A stretch of DNA of 64,000 nucleotides from Chryseobacterium elymi. Its GTDB lineage: Bacteria > Bacteroidota > Bacteroidia > Flavobacteriales > Weeksellaceae. The notes beneath the pieces were generated by a model. That model was not told the DNA's origin, did no database searches, and worked only from the letters and a program-made list of their open reading frames with translations. The DNA lies in NCBI RefSeq assembly GCF_003385495.1, contig NZ_QNUH01000007.1:185304-249303 (forward strand), in the 5' to 3' direction. This document shows positions 53,699 through 61,929 of the stretch, piece after piece; positions within the stretch are counted from its first letter, which is position 1; each line of letters begins with the position of its first letter. A program made the position numbers and the translations under genes.

Positions 53699-54625
53699 TT
53701 AATCTTCAAAAAAATCGTTGTCAATTTCTTTGATTTCAATAATCTTCTTTGTTTGAATTCCAACGTTAAACTGAATTGCAAGTTCCAAGAGTCTATCTGA
53801 ATCAATTAACACAATTTTATTGTGTGGATTTTGATTAGCTGCATTCAAAGCTTCATTAGTAAAAGTAGAAGTGGTAATAAATACTCCTTTCGTAGTGCCT
53901 TTCAAATTTAGTGCACCAATGAAATCTCTTATATCTTTTGGAGATACCTTAGTACTGTCCCATTTTTTAGCTTGAACATAAATTTTTTCAATTCTAAGAT
54001 GATCCTGATAAATTATTCCGTCTATACCACCATCATTAGATTGTCCCACTACTTCAAAATTAGATGCATCCACCCCTCCATATCCCATTTTTGCTAACAA
54101 TTCAACAACAAAACGTTCAAAGAAATCAGGCGTTTTACTTTTGAGTAGTTGTAAAAGCTCATATTTTAAAGACTTATGTAAATTTTCTGTCGCTTTACCT
54201 ATTATTACATCTGGTGTTTCTGCTTGTATTTCTTCAATAACAGTACTACCTGTCAAATCATTAGAACCTTCACTATTGAAAGTTGATTCCCATTGTTGGA
54301 ATGCCTCAAATCTACGTAGAAAAGCAATATTTATATAGCTTAAAGTAGCATCATTCAATGCCTGTTTACCTAATTCTGTTATTTGATAATGTCCTCTTGA
54401 TGGGGTAATAATTAATCCCGCTTTATCCAAATAACTACGGCTCCAACCTACCCTGTTTCTAAAAAGCGGTTGTTTTCCACTCGGAATTCTCTCTCTCAAA
54501 TCATCTGAATTGAGGCTAAAGTGAACCGATAACATCTCAACCATTTGGTCTAATGAATATATTTGACCATCTTTAATAACTTCCAAGAATGGGTACATTA
54601 TTGTTTGAAAATCTGGAACCGCCAT
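53699..54625 (-). CDS. mrr: Mrr-type restriction endonuclease
   Basis: This 308-residue protein has an N-terminal Mrr winged-helix domain (residues about 7-90, VGWSRSYLDKAGLIITPSRG) and a C-terminal PD-(D/E)xK nuclease with D202 (NDGGIDGII) and the Q218-x-K220 motif (YVQAKKWD), typical of Mrr, which cuts DNA carrying methylated adenine or cytosine. It begins 6 bases after hsdR in the same direction, so it appears to be the last gene of the type I R-M operon. Confidence 0.92.
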   Translation of the reverse strand: MAVPDFQTIMYPFLEVIKDGQIYSLDQMVEMLSVHFSLNSDDLRERIPSGKQPLFRNRVGWSRSYLDKAGLIITPSRGHYQITELGKQALNDATLSYINIAFLRRFEAFQQWESTFNSEGSNDLTGSTVIEEIQAETPDVIIGKATENLHKSLKYELLQLLKSKTPDFFERFVVELLAKMGYGGVDASNFEVVGQSNDGGIDGIIYQDHLRIEKIYVQAKKWDSTKVSPKDIRDFIGALNLKGTTKGVFITTSTFTNEALNAANQNPHNKIVLIDSDRLLELAIQFNVGIQTKKIIEIKEIDNDFFED

Positions 54626-54631
54626 ATCTAA

Positions 54632-57600
54632 TTATTTATTTTTCAAAGTTTTTTCAAAATCATCACAAATCTGAGGTAAAATATCTTTTGTCTCTCTTTT
54701 GAAGAAATCATCCAGTCCTTTATTTAAAACTGTATATTTACGATAGATTTTAGCAAAATCATTATAGATTTCTTCTTGAGAAAATGCTAATCCATCATCG
54801 TTTATCTTGGCAATCAAACGCATTCCCATATTATCACCTTTAATATAATCAAAGAAAATATCAATTTGCTTCTGAAATTTTTCAATCAGTTCTGCAATCT
54901 CTTCTTCTTCCTGATTACGTTTTTCAATAACCTTTAATATGTTGTATTTGTATTTATTTATGTTTGAATCTCCTTTAGGCTCAGCTACAATATCCTTAGT
55001 AGGTTTTTGGATGTAATCCTTCGGAGCAATAATCCCAATTTTATTATCAAAATATATTTCAACATCATCAATAATTTCATCAGGTTTATTTATTTGCCTG
55101 AAAATAGTATTAAATTTTCTCCAAAATTCTAAGAAGAATGGTTCTTTGAAACGTTGATCAAATTCAATTACAAACTCAATAGTATTAAGAATTTTGAAAT
55201 ATTTATTTATCCTTTCCTGAAGCAGTTTTGCCTCTGTCGAAGATTTTAATATATAAATTTCAAATCCTTCCTCAATATCTAAAATCGTATCAATTCCTAA
55301 ATCATCATTTTTATACTTTACAAAGCTTGAAAAATGGTTTGTGTATAGACTATTCTGACAAAGCTCGTTATAAAAAACATTTAGTTTCCCTTCATCACCA
55401 ATCGGATCAAAGTCAGATACAACAACATTGCTAAAGTACTCAAATGCCTCCTTAATATTTTTTACATTGATATTTTTGTAAGAAAAATCAACTATTTTAC
55501 AATCAATTTTGTTTTTTGTAGTTCTATTTACTCTGGAAATAGTTTGAATAGCATTAATACCTCTGATTTCTTTGTCTAAAAATAGAGTATGAAGCTTTGG
55601 CTCATCATATCCTGTCTGCAGTTTATCTACAACTATAATAATTCCATTTTTAGCCAGTTTGAAATTTTGTAAAACAGATTTTTCGCTCAGTCCACTATTA
55701 AGTGTGTTACTATTTGGTTGGTATTGGCTATCAGAATACACGATATAAACAGGAGCGTCCTTATATTTTTCGTACTTTTTATCTGCTGTTATTGCTTCAA
55801 AATATTTTTCTATTCTCTTTTTATATTTTATAGCTATTGGAATAGATGAAACTGCCAACATTGCTTTTGCTGTTCCTCTAATTTTGGTATAGACAGCTGT
55901 TACCAATCGTTCTACAATGAATTTTGAAATAGCATCTATACGATCTGTATTAGCATAAATTTTCTTTTTTCGGATAGCATATTTCTTTCCATATTCGTCA
56001 ATTCCTGTATCTGTATTTTCAGGAATAGCTTCTTTAAAATAACCTAAATCATCTTCAAATCCTTCCAACTCATTATCCGGAATTTCAAAATACATTTTGG
56101 CAGAAACCGGAACAATATTTTTTATTGGATTCAGAATATAGCCATCTTCAATGGCTTCTTTCATAGTATAACTATCAAACGGAACCCAAATTTTTTCTGA
56201 TTCCGCATATTTATTAAATTCTCCAAACCTTGCCAACGTATGATCACTTGGCGTTGCGGTAAAACCAATTATTAGATTTTTTTTTGTCCGATTTTCTTGG
56301 TACGTTTCATTATTATCGAAACTGCTTTGCAGCTCATCAAAAAGACTGATCATTTCTTCATGTTGCGTTCCACTATTACTTCGATGAATTTCATCAATTA
56401 GAAAAGCAATACGAAGCGTAGAAAGCTTTTTGATGATAGAAGAATCTAAAACATCATTAATGGTAGAAAATTTTTGCAGATTCACCACTACAATTTTTTT
56501 ATCAGTGCTCAATGCATTGATAAAAGTTTTCTTATCAAAGGCTTCTACAAACATCCCTTTCTGAATGTTCATATTATGTAACATTGAATCAAGTTGGTCT
56601 CTTAACTGCAATCTGTCTACTACCAACATTATTTTATCAAAAACGTATGTCCCGTCTTTTCTCAAATCTTTTAGTTGTAAGGCTGTCCAACCAATGATAT
56701 TACTTTTCCCAAATCCAGCTGAATATTGTAGGAGCAAAGAATAAACATTTTTATTATTCTGATATTTCTGTCTTTTGGCAATCAGTTCTTTAATACGGTC
56801 TTCACCAGCTCCAATTTCCTTTAATTCTGTTTCTAATTTCCTGATAAAATATTCCGGTTCTGTCTCGTGTTCAAGAAACTCATCAATTTTATCTAAGATT
56901 TTATCCGTTCCGAATTTTTGCTTGGGTCTTGGATTAATAAGCCTCCCGTCATTATGTTTGTTTTCCTTTGTTCTACCCCCTTCTTTCTTGATTAATTCAC
57001 GTTCAATGAAATTATAATACAAAATTTCTTTTTCGATATTCTTCTTGTCATAAAGTGTTTTGAAAACCTCCTCAAAACGTTGTGTTTTACTTGCTTCCGA
57101 GTTGCGAAGCGGATAAACTTTGAAGTCTTTTTCAAGGCTCAAATAATATTTATCAAAGTCATAGCTATCATCTTTTGCAGATTTTATCTCTTCAAAATGA
57201 TTGGATATATTTCTCAGTATATAAGTTTCGTTAATATCAGTGGAAGTAATATGAATAGCCTTTTCAAAAATCTTCAAAAAATCTTTCCGGATGTTTTGAG
57301 ATGAATCATTCTTATCTGATATTATAAGATACTCCTGAACAGCGGAGAGATAATCTTTTGCCACTTTTTTAACTCCATTTTTCTTGGCGTTCTGATTATT
57401 CCAATTACTTTTTAACTCACTATAGCCTAAATAAATCCCATTGACAAAAAAAGACAAGTCAGGACGAAACGAAAAACGATTTTTTCCTTCAAACTTAAAT
57501 GTATAGGGTAATTCTTGAACTACGGAAAATATATTTTCATTAAATAACTTATCCTCATAAAATTCACTTCCACTCGGATAGAACAGATGCAATTTCACAC

Positions 57601-57901
57601 CTTCAAATTCCACCGTTTTGTTATTGTTAATAAACAAGGCCATATTCATTGAAGATTTTATACGTTCATCCAGAAGATTACTGAACGTTTCCAAAAGTTC
57701 ATCTTCATTATCAAATTTTCTCAACAGTTTTTTGTAATTATCTTTGTTGAGAGTAGTTTCCGATAAAAATGCTTTGAGGTCTTCCAATATAAAAAAATGT
57801 GTGGAAACTGTATTAGCTTTGGCTTCTTTATATTGCAAACCATCTGTTCGCTCACAAAGGAAATGGATAAGATATTTATCTTGTAAATCTAATTCGTGCA
57901 T
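54632..57901 (-). CDS. hsdR: Type I restriction enzyme R subunit
   Basis: HsdR is the ATP-driven translocase and nuclease subunit of a type I restriction-modification system. The 1089 residues have an N-terminal nuclease (RPDLSFFVNGIYLGYSELKS, D148 and E162-x-K164) and two helicase lobes: Walker A GFGKS (396-400), DEIH box LIDEIHRS (503-506), and a late GxQTxxRVNR-type motif (AIQTISRVNRTTKNK). The C-terminal third is helical, for assembly with HsdM. It follows hsdS by 4 bases. Confidence 0.95.
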   Translation of the reverse strand: MHELDLQDKYLIHFLCERTDGLQYKEAKANTVSTHFFILEDLKAFLSETTLNKDNYKKLLRKFDNEDELLETFSNLLDERIKSSMNMALFINNNKTVEFEGVKLHLFYPSGSEFYEDKLFNENIFSVVQELPYTFKFEGKNRFSFRPDLSFFVNGIYLGYSELKSNWNNQNAKKNGVKKVAKDYLSAVQEYLIISDKNDSSQNIRKDFLKIFEKAIHITSTDINETYILRNISNHFEEIKSAKDDSYDFDKYYLSLEKDFKVYPLRNSEASKTQRFEEVFKTLYDKKNIEKEILYYNFIERELIKKEGGRTKENKHNDGRLINPRPKQKFGTDKILDKIDEFLEHETEPEYFIRKLETELKEIGAGEDRIKELIAKRQKYQNNKNVYSLLLQYSAGFGKSNIIGWTALQLKDLRKDGTYVFDKIMLVVDRLQLRDQLDSMLHNMNIQKGMFVEAFDKKTFINALSTDKKIVVVNLQKFSTINDVLDSSIIKKLSTLRIAFLIDEIHRSNSGTQHEEMISLFDELQSSFDNNETYQENRTKKNLIIGFTATPSDHTLARFGEFNKYAESEKIWVPFDSYTMKEAIEDGYILNPIKNIVPVSAKMYFEIPDNELEGFEDDLGYFKEAIPENTDTGIDEYGKKYAIRKKKIYANTDRIDAISKFIVERLVTAVYTKIRGTAKAMLAVSSIPIAIKYKKRIEKYFEAITADKKYEKYKDAPVYIVYSDSQYQPNSNTLNSGLSEKSVLQNFKLAKNGIIIVVDKLQTGYDEPKLHTLFLDKEIRGINAIQTISRVNRTTKNKIDCKIVDFSYKNINVKNIKEAFEYFSNVVVSDFDPIGDEGKLNVFYNELCQNSLYTNHFSSFVKYKNDDLGIDTILDIEEGFEIYILKSSTEAKLLQERINKYFKILNTIEFVIEFDQRFKEPFFLEFWRKFNTIFRQINKPDEIIDDVEIYFDNKIGIIAPKDYIQKPTKDIVAEPKGDSNINKYKYNILKVIEKRNQEEEEIAELIEKFQKQIDIFFDYIKGDNMGMRLIAKINDDGLAFSQEEIYNDFAKIYRKYTVLNKGLDDFFKRETKDILPQICDDFEKTLKNK

Positions 57902-57905
57902 TGGT

Positions 57906-59174
57906 CTAATCGTTTATTACTTTTACTTTTCCGGTCACCACATCATTAATAAGTGTTTTGCGAAGTTCTTTGAGTGTAGTAATCTGTGTTTCAATATTTT
58001 TTACTATTCTGTCTATTGTAGTGGTTCTCTCATCTAAATATTGAGCAATCTTGGCTTGCTCTGAAAGAGGAGGAAATGCAATATGAATTACTCCCATTTC
58101 ATTATTCATTATTTTTGCACCATTCGTATCAATTCTCTTATTGTGAGTGGCACTTTCCTGCAAAGCATACACCGTATAATTTAAATTTACATTTCTTCTT
58201 TTAGGTTTTAAAGTACCACATACATTCGTACAATTAAATTTACCCCTTCTTCTAAATACTGTACCTGCATTTACTCCATCTGTTGTCCATGTTAATAAAT
58301 CCCCTTCAAAATCGTATGTTTCTATATATCCTAAACAACCATCATTTTCGGTTTGTGATGAGTAAACAGGATATTTCCCATTTTCGATTAGTTCTGATTG
58401 ACCAATAACTCGTCCTCTACCTATATTGAAAATATCTTTGATTCTTTCAGTTTTCCAATGAGAAGGAATATGATTAATATAATTTATTCCGCTTTCTTTC
58501 AGTTCAACTTTATCATCCAAACCTTTAGTTACCGCTTTGTTGATAGTGCTTTTTCGTAGCTCTCTGTAATATTGTATTTTTTGTTCTAAAAGTTTTATTT
58601 TTTTTTCAATCGTTTGGGTTTTGATATTGAGGTATTCAGCAATTTGATTTTGTTCTGTGATGGGTGGAATTAATATTGGGATATTCAACGTTTGTCCCAT
58701 ATTCAAAGCTTCCTTTGAAGTTCCAGCCTGAATTAGATTGATATACTCCTTTACAGCATTCGTTTTGAAATACGCTGCAATAAAAGGCACTAATTTTATA
58801 TTTAATCTTAAAAAAATGATATGTTGATTAATGTTTGCTTTAGGAATAGATTGAGGAACTATACAAGTTCTGCCTATTGATGCTCCAGTAATATTTATCA
58901 AAATATCATTGGGCTTCAATTGTGAACTTTTCATTTTGTTATAAGTCGTTTCATCTATGTAGGAAACGTTATCAATTCTTAAACCATCATCATATACGTT
59001 TTGACTTCTTAATAGTGGTATTCCTGAATTAACATAAACCTCACTTCCTCCCTTAGGAGTAACTCCACTACCTATTTTTACAATAGCATCCTTCACTCTT
59101 TTTATCTCCCAGTTTTCAGGAATTTCTTCCAACCAACTTATACCACTGTCTTTATATTTACCATATCTCTTCAT
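57906..59174 (-). CDS. hsdS: Type I restriction-modification specificity subunit S
   Basis: HsdS sets the recognition sequence. The 422 residues contain two target-recognition domains, each followed by a conserved helix: the first begins ISWLEEIPENWEIKRVKDAI and ends AEYLNIKTQTIEKKIKLLE; the second begins NHIPSHWKTERIKDIFNIG and ends IAQYLDERTTTIDRIVKNI. The two-domain layout with helical spacers gives a bipartite recognition site; the site itself cannot be read from sequence. Its start overlaps the hsdM stop by 4 bases (ATGA). Confidence 0.94.
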   Translation of the reverse strand: MKRYGKYKDSGISWLEEIPENWEIKRVKDAIVKIGSGVTPKGGSEVYVNSGIPLLRSQNVYDDGLRIDNVSYIDETTYNKMKSSQLKPNDILINITGASIGRTCIVPQSIPKANINQHIIFLRLNIKLVPFIAAYFKTNAVKEYINLIQAGTSKEALNMGQTLNIPILIPPITEQNQIAEYLNIKTQTIEKKIKLLEQKIQYYRELRKSTINKAVTKGLDDKVELKESGINYINHIPSHWKTERIKDIFNIGRGRVIGQSELIENGKYPVYSSQTENDGCLGYIETYDFEGDLLTWTTDGVNAGTVFRRRGKFNCTNVCGTLKPKRRNVNLNYTVYALQESATHNKRIDTNGAKIMNNEMGVIHIAFPPLSEQAKIAQYLDERTTTIDRIVKNIETQITTLKELRKTLINDVVTGKVKVIND

Positions 59175-61243
59175 ATTCCCAAATCCTTTTCAAGATCTAC
59201 CAATTCATCTTCTAGCATTTTTAAATCTTGGGTTATCTCTATAAGCTCCCGTAATTGTTCCGGCTGGTAAAAAACTTTATTGAAGTTAATTTCAACTCCC
59301 ACTACATTATCTATATATTCAAAAGGTTTGGTTACATATTTTGCCATAAATGTATCTATTCCTTTTTGGTTTTCGTTTTCATCAGGGTCATAAGAAATTA
59401 TTTCATAATCTTTCTGTAAATCTTTTGTTAGTTCTAATGAAATACTGATAACCGCATCTTTGGTTTTAGTTGCTTTTTTAAGTACTGGCTTTATCATTAT
59501 TTTTCCGCAACCCAGCTCTGACAGGCTTCCATTTCTGTTTTCTATTATGGTTTCCTTATCGTTATCAAAGTAGTAAATTACATCATTAGCATGAACTTTT
59601 AATCCACCTTCCTTATAATCAATACCAGACAATAACGGTTTCACTTCATTTTCAAAATACTGTTCCAGTGAATTGTAATTTTGCTTGTTGAATTCAGAAA
59701 TTTCAAATTCCGTCCAACTTTGCGTTTCATCATCTGCCAACCACTGTATGTTTACCGGATTCAATTTAATAGATTTTTCTTCTACCGTTTCTCCTGAACG
59801 ATTGATTTTTAATGGCATTTCTATTGACTTTCCATTTTCATCAACGTTAGTTAGCATTATTGATTGCTTATTGTAATAAAATTCCCATTTGTCAAAAACT
59901 TTTGCAAAATTATTGTTAGAAAAATCAGTAAATATTGTAACAATATCTTTTCTATTTTCAAAATTCATCTGCTTACGTTTTTTACCTCTACTTTTTTTCA
60001 GGGGTTCATAAAGCTCACTGGCATTGATAAGAATAACTTTATCTTTCCGTTCTGCGGGTTTATTTTTATTGAAAATCCACAAATAAGTATAAATTCCCGT
60101 ATTGAAAAACTCATCAGTAGGCATTTGGATAATGCCTTCTACCCAATCTTGGTCAAAGAAGTATTTCCGAATATTACTTTCACCGCTTCCGGCATCTCCA
60201 CTAAAAAGTGTAGAGCCATTATGTACCACAATAGAAATACCATCATCTGCCAACTGATACAAAATATGTTGGGTAAACAGAAACTGCCCATCCGAAATAG
60301 ATGGTAAATCAATAAAACGCTCAGTTTTATCATTCTGAATATCTTTTTGATAACCCTTCCAATCCACACCATAAGGAGGATTGGCGACTACAACATCAAA
60401 ACGTTTTTCAATAAATTTAATCTCCGTAAGTGTATTACCGTGCCTAATGGTAGAATCTATTCTAAATCGACTTTCAATTTTTGCTAAAGCGTATAGAGCA
60501 TCATTCCAGTCTTCTCCAAAAGTTGCAGTAGGTCTATTCCTGAAGGTTTCTCTAATTCTATCTTCTACTCCAAAAAGCAAGTTTCCACCTCCACAGGTTG
60601 GATCATAAATTGTCAGAAACTTCCCGTTATCCTCTATTTTAGAAACAATAATATCAGAAATTAAAGAAATAATATCATCAGGCGTATATTGTTCTCCGGC
60701 AGTTTCCGCAGATATATCTGCCCATTTTCTTTTGATATGCTCCTCAAGTGTTGTAATCTCGGAATTACTAAAAGGCGTTAAATCAATCTCACTCCAAGTT
60801 TTTACATAATCAAACAAAATACGTTTTTTGTTGAGTAGACTACTTACACCTGAAATATCCAGGTACTTCTCCTCTTCCGTACCACGCTCTACACCTAACA
60901 AACTTTTGGTTTCACCATCAAAGGCTCGCAAATATAATTGGAAATCTAAATTAAAATTTTTGTCATTTTGGCTAATAGATTTTAGTGTCTTATTTTGCCT
61001 GATAACATAATCGTTATAACCTAAACCTTCTAATTGAAAAACCTCTACAAAATCATCTATATCTTCTCTACTAAGTTCATTTTCAAGTCTTCCTGCTTCT
61101 CTTATTAGTCTACTCTCTACCATAAGTAGGGCAAAAAATGGCATCATGTATTTGGGAAAATCACTTTCCTTAACTCCTGCTCCTCTAAGATAATCCGCTG
61201 TTTTCCAAATATCGGATTCGTATTGTAAAATATTTACACTCAT
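59171..61243 (-). CDS. hsdM: Type I restriction-modification methyltransferase subunit M
   Basis: HsdM methylates adenine N6 with SAM. Starting at MSVNILQYESDIWKTADYLR the protein is 690 residues; a longer frame would overlap the upstream HTH gene. The N-terminal helical domain (about 1-180) precedes the catalytic domain with SAM motif DPTCGGGNLL (214-223) and NPPYG (288-292). The C-terminal ~150 residues form the coiled-coil region. Spacing is 4 bases from the HTH gene and a 4-base overlap with hsdS. Confidence 0.95.
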   Translation of the reverse strand: MSVNILQYESDIWKTADYLRGAGVKESDFPKYMMPFFALLMVESRLIREAGRLENELSREDIDDFVEVFQLEGLGYNDYVIRQNKTLKSISQNDKNFNLDFQLYLRAFDGETKSLLGVERGTEEEKYLDISGVSSLLNKKRILFDYVKTWSEIDLTPFSNSEITTLEEHIKRKWADISAETAGEQYTPDDIISLISDIIVSKIEDNGKFLTIYDPTCGGGNLLFGVEDRIRETFRNRPTATFGEDWNDALYALAKIESRFRIDSTIRHGNTLTEIKFIEKRFDVVVANPPYGVDWKGYQKDIQNDKTERFIDLPSISDGQFLFTQHILYQLADDGISIVVHNGSTLFSGDAGSGESNIRKYFFDQDWVEGIIQMPTDEFFNTGIYTYLWIFNKNKPAERKDKVILINASELYEPLKKSRGKKRKQMNFENRKDIVTIFTDFSNNNFAKVFDKWEFYYNKQSIMLTNVDENGKSIEMPLKINRSGETVEEKSIKLNPVNIQWLADDETQSWTEFEISEFNKQNYNSLEQYFENEVKPLLSGIDYKEGGLKVHANDVIYYFDNDKETIIENRNGSLSELGCGKIMIKPVLKKATKTKDAVISISLELTKDLQKDYEIISYDPDENENQKGIDTFMAKYVTKPFEYIDNVVGVEINFNKVFYQPEQLRELIEITQDLKMLEDELVDLEKDLGI

Positions 61244-61247
61244 ATAA

Positions 61248-61448
61248 TTAAAATTCAATTTTAATATTTCCACCAAATCCCTTTTCAACAATTTCAGCAA
61301 GGGTTTTGATTTTTATATTATTACCTTCTTCACTTTCAATTCTTGAAATATAACTTCTCTTTTTTCCTACTTTTTGAGCGAGTTGTTCTTGTGTAAGATT
61401 ATGCTTCTCACGAGCTTCTCTAAGCAATTTTGCAATATTTATTTCCAT
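61248..61448 (-). CDS. XRE-family HTH protein, probable R-M controller
   Basis: This 66-residue protein is a single XRE/Cro helix-turn-helix (REAREKHNLTQEQLAQKVGK, then KRSYISRIESEEGNNIKIKT). Small XRE proteins encoded directly before methyltransferase genes often act as controller (C) proteins that delay restriction until modification is complete; HigA-type antitoxins are an alternative. Here it is the first gene of the hsdMSR-mrr operon with a 4-base gap to hsdM. The gap upstream (61449-61605) holds the likely promoter. Confidence 0.8.
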   Translation of the reverse strand: MEINIAKLLREAREKHNLTQEQLAQKVGKKRSYISRIESEEGNNIKIKTLAEIVEKGFGGNIKIEF

Positions 61449-61605
61449 AAATAAAAAGTTACATTTGAATACACAAATGTAACTTAAAAGTGGCGATAGC
61501 CAAAATTTTATAATAAGTATTATTTGACTAAAAAATCTATAAAATCAATAAATTTCTTTTAAATAGAATTAGTTAGACCTTCGAAATATTCTTGACATTT
61601 TTTAA

Positions 61606-61923
61606 TTATTTACTACCCTGCCTTACTTCTGTTGAAATATTTCCATTATCATGAATTTTATAATAAATAAAACTATTAAAACTATGTTGTAAATAAACAG
61701 GATGACCATTCTCGTCATTAATTACAAGTCCAGCTAGTTGATTTTTTCCCCAATCTTCTTCTCCAAAAAATACAGATACATTCCAAGAATTAATTTTTTC
61801 TCCATCCAGATAAAAATCTTCATTTTCACGAACAATCATTTTTTCTTTGGTATCATATGTAAAATTTGTTTTATCTAAAACCTCTTTAGCAATTTTCTCA
61901 ATTTGTTCTTTTGTATGCTTCAT
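61606..61923 (-). CDS. Probable immunity protein for the adjacent zincin toxin
   Basis: This is a 105-residue soluble protein, acidic in its middle (ENEDFYLDGEKINSWNVSVF, FGEEDWGKNQLAGLVINDEN), with no signal peptide. Its ATG lies 6 bases after the stop codon of the large zincin-domain protein. Short, acidic proteins encoded directly after polymorphic toxins are usually their immunity proteins. No named immunity family is recognised, so the role is inferred from position and composition. Confidence 0.6.
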   Translation of the reverse strand: MKHTKEQIEKIAKEVLDKTNFTYDTKEKMIVRENEDFYLDGEKINSWNVSVFFGEEDWGKNQLAGLVINDENGHPVYLQHSFNSFIYYKIHDNGNISTEVRQGSK

Positions 61924-61929
61924 ATCAAT

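Noticed and set aside
53374..53805. 143-codon minus-strand reading frame overlapping the 3' end of the Mrr gene
   Set aside because: It is basic and low in complexity, spans two hairpins and the tRNA terminator, overlaps a well-supported gene, and has no recognisable domain.
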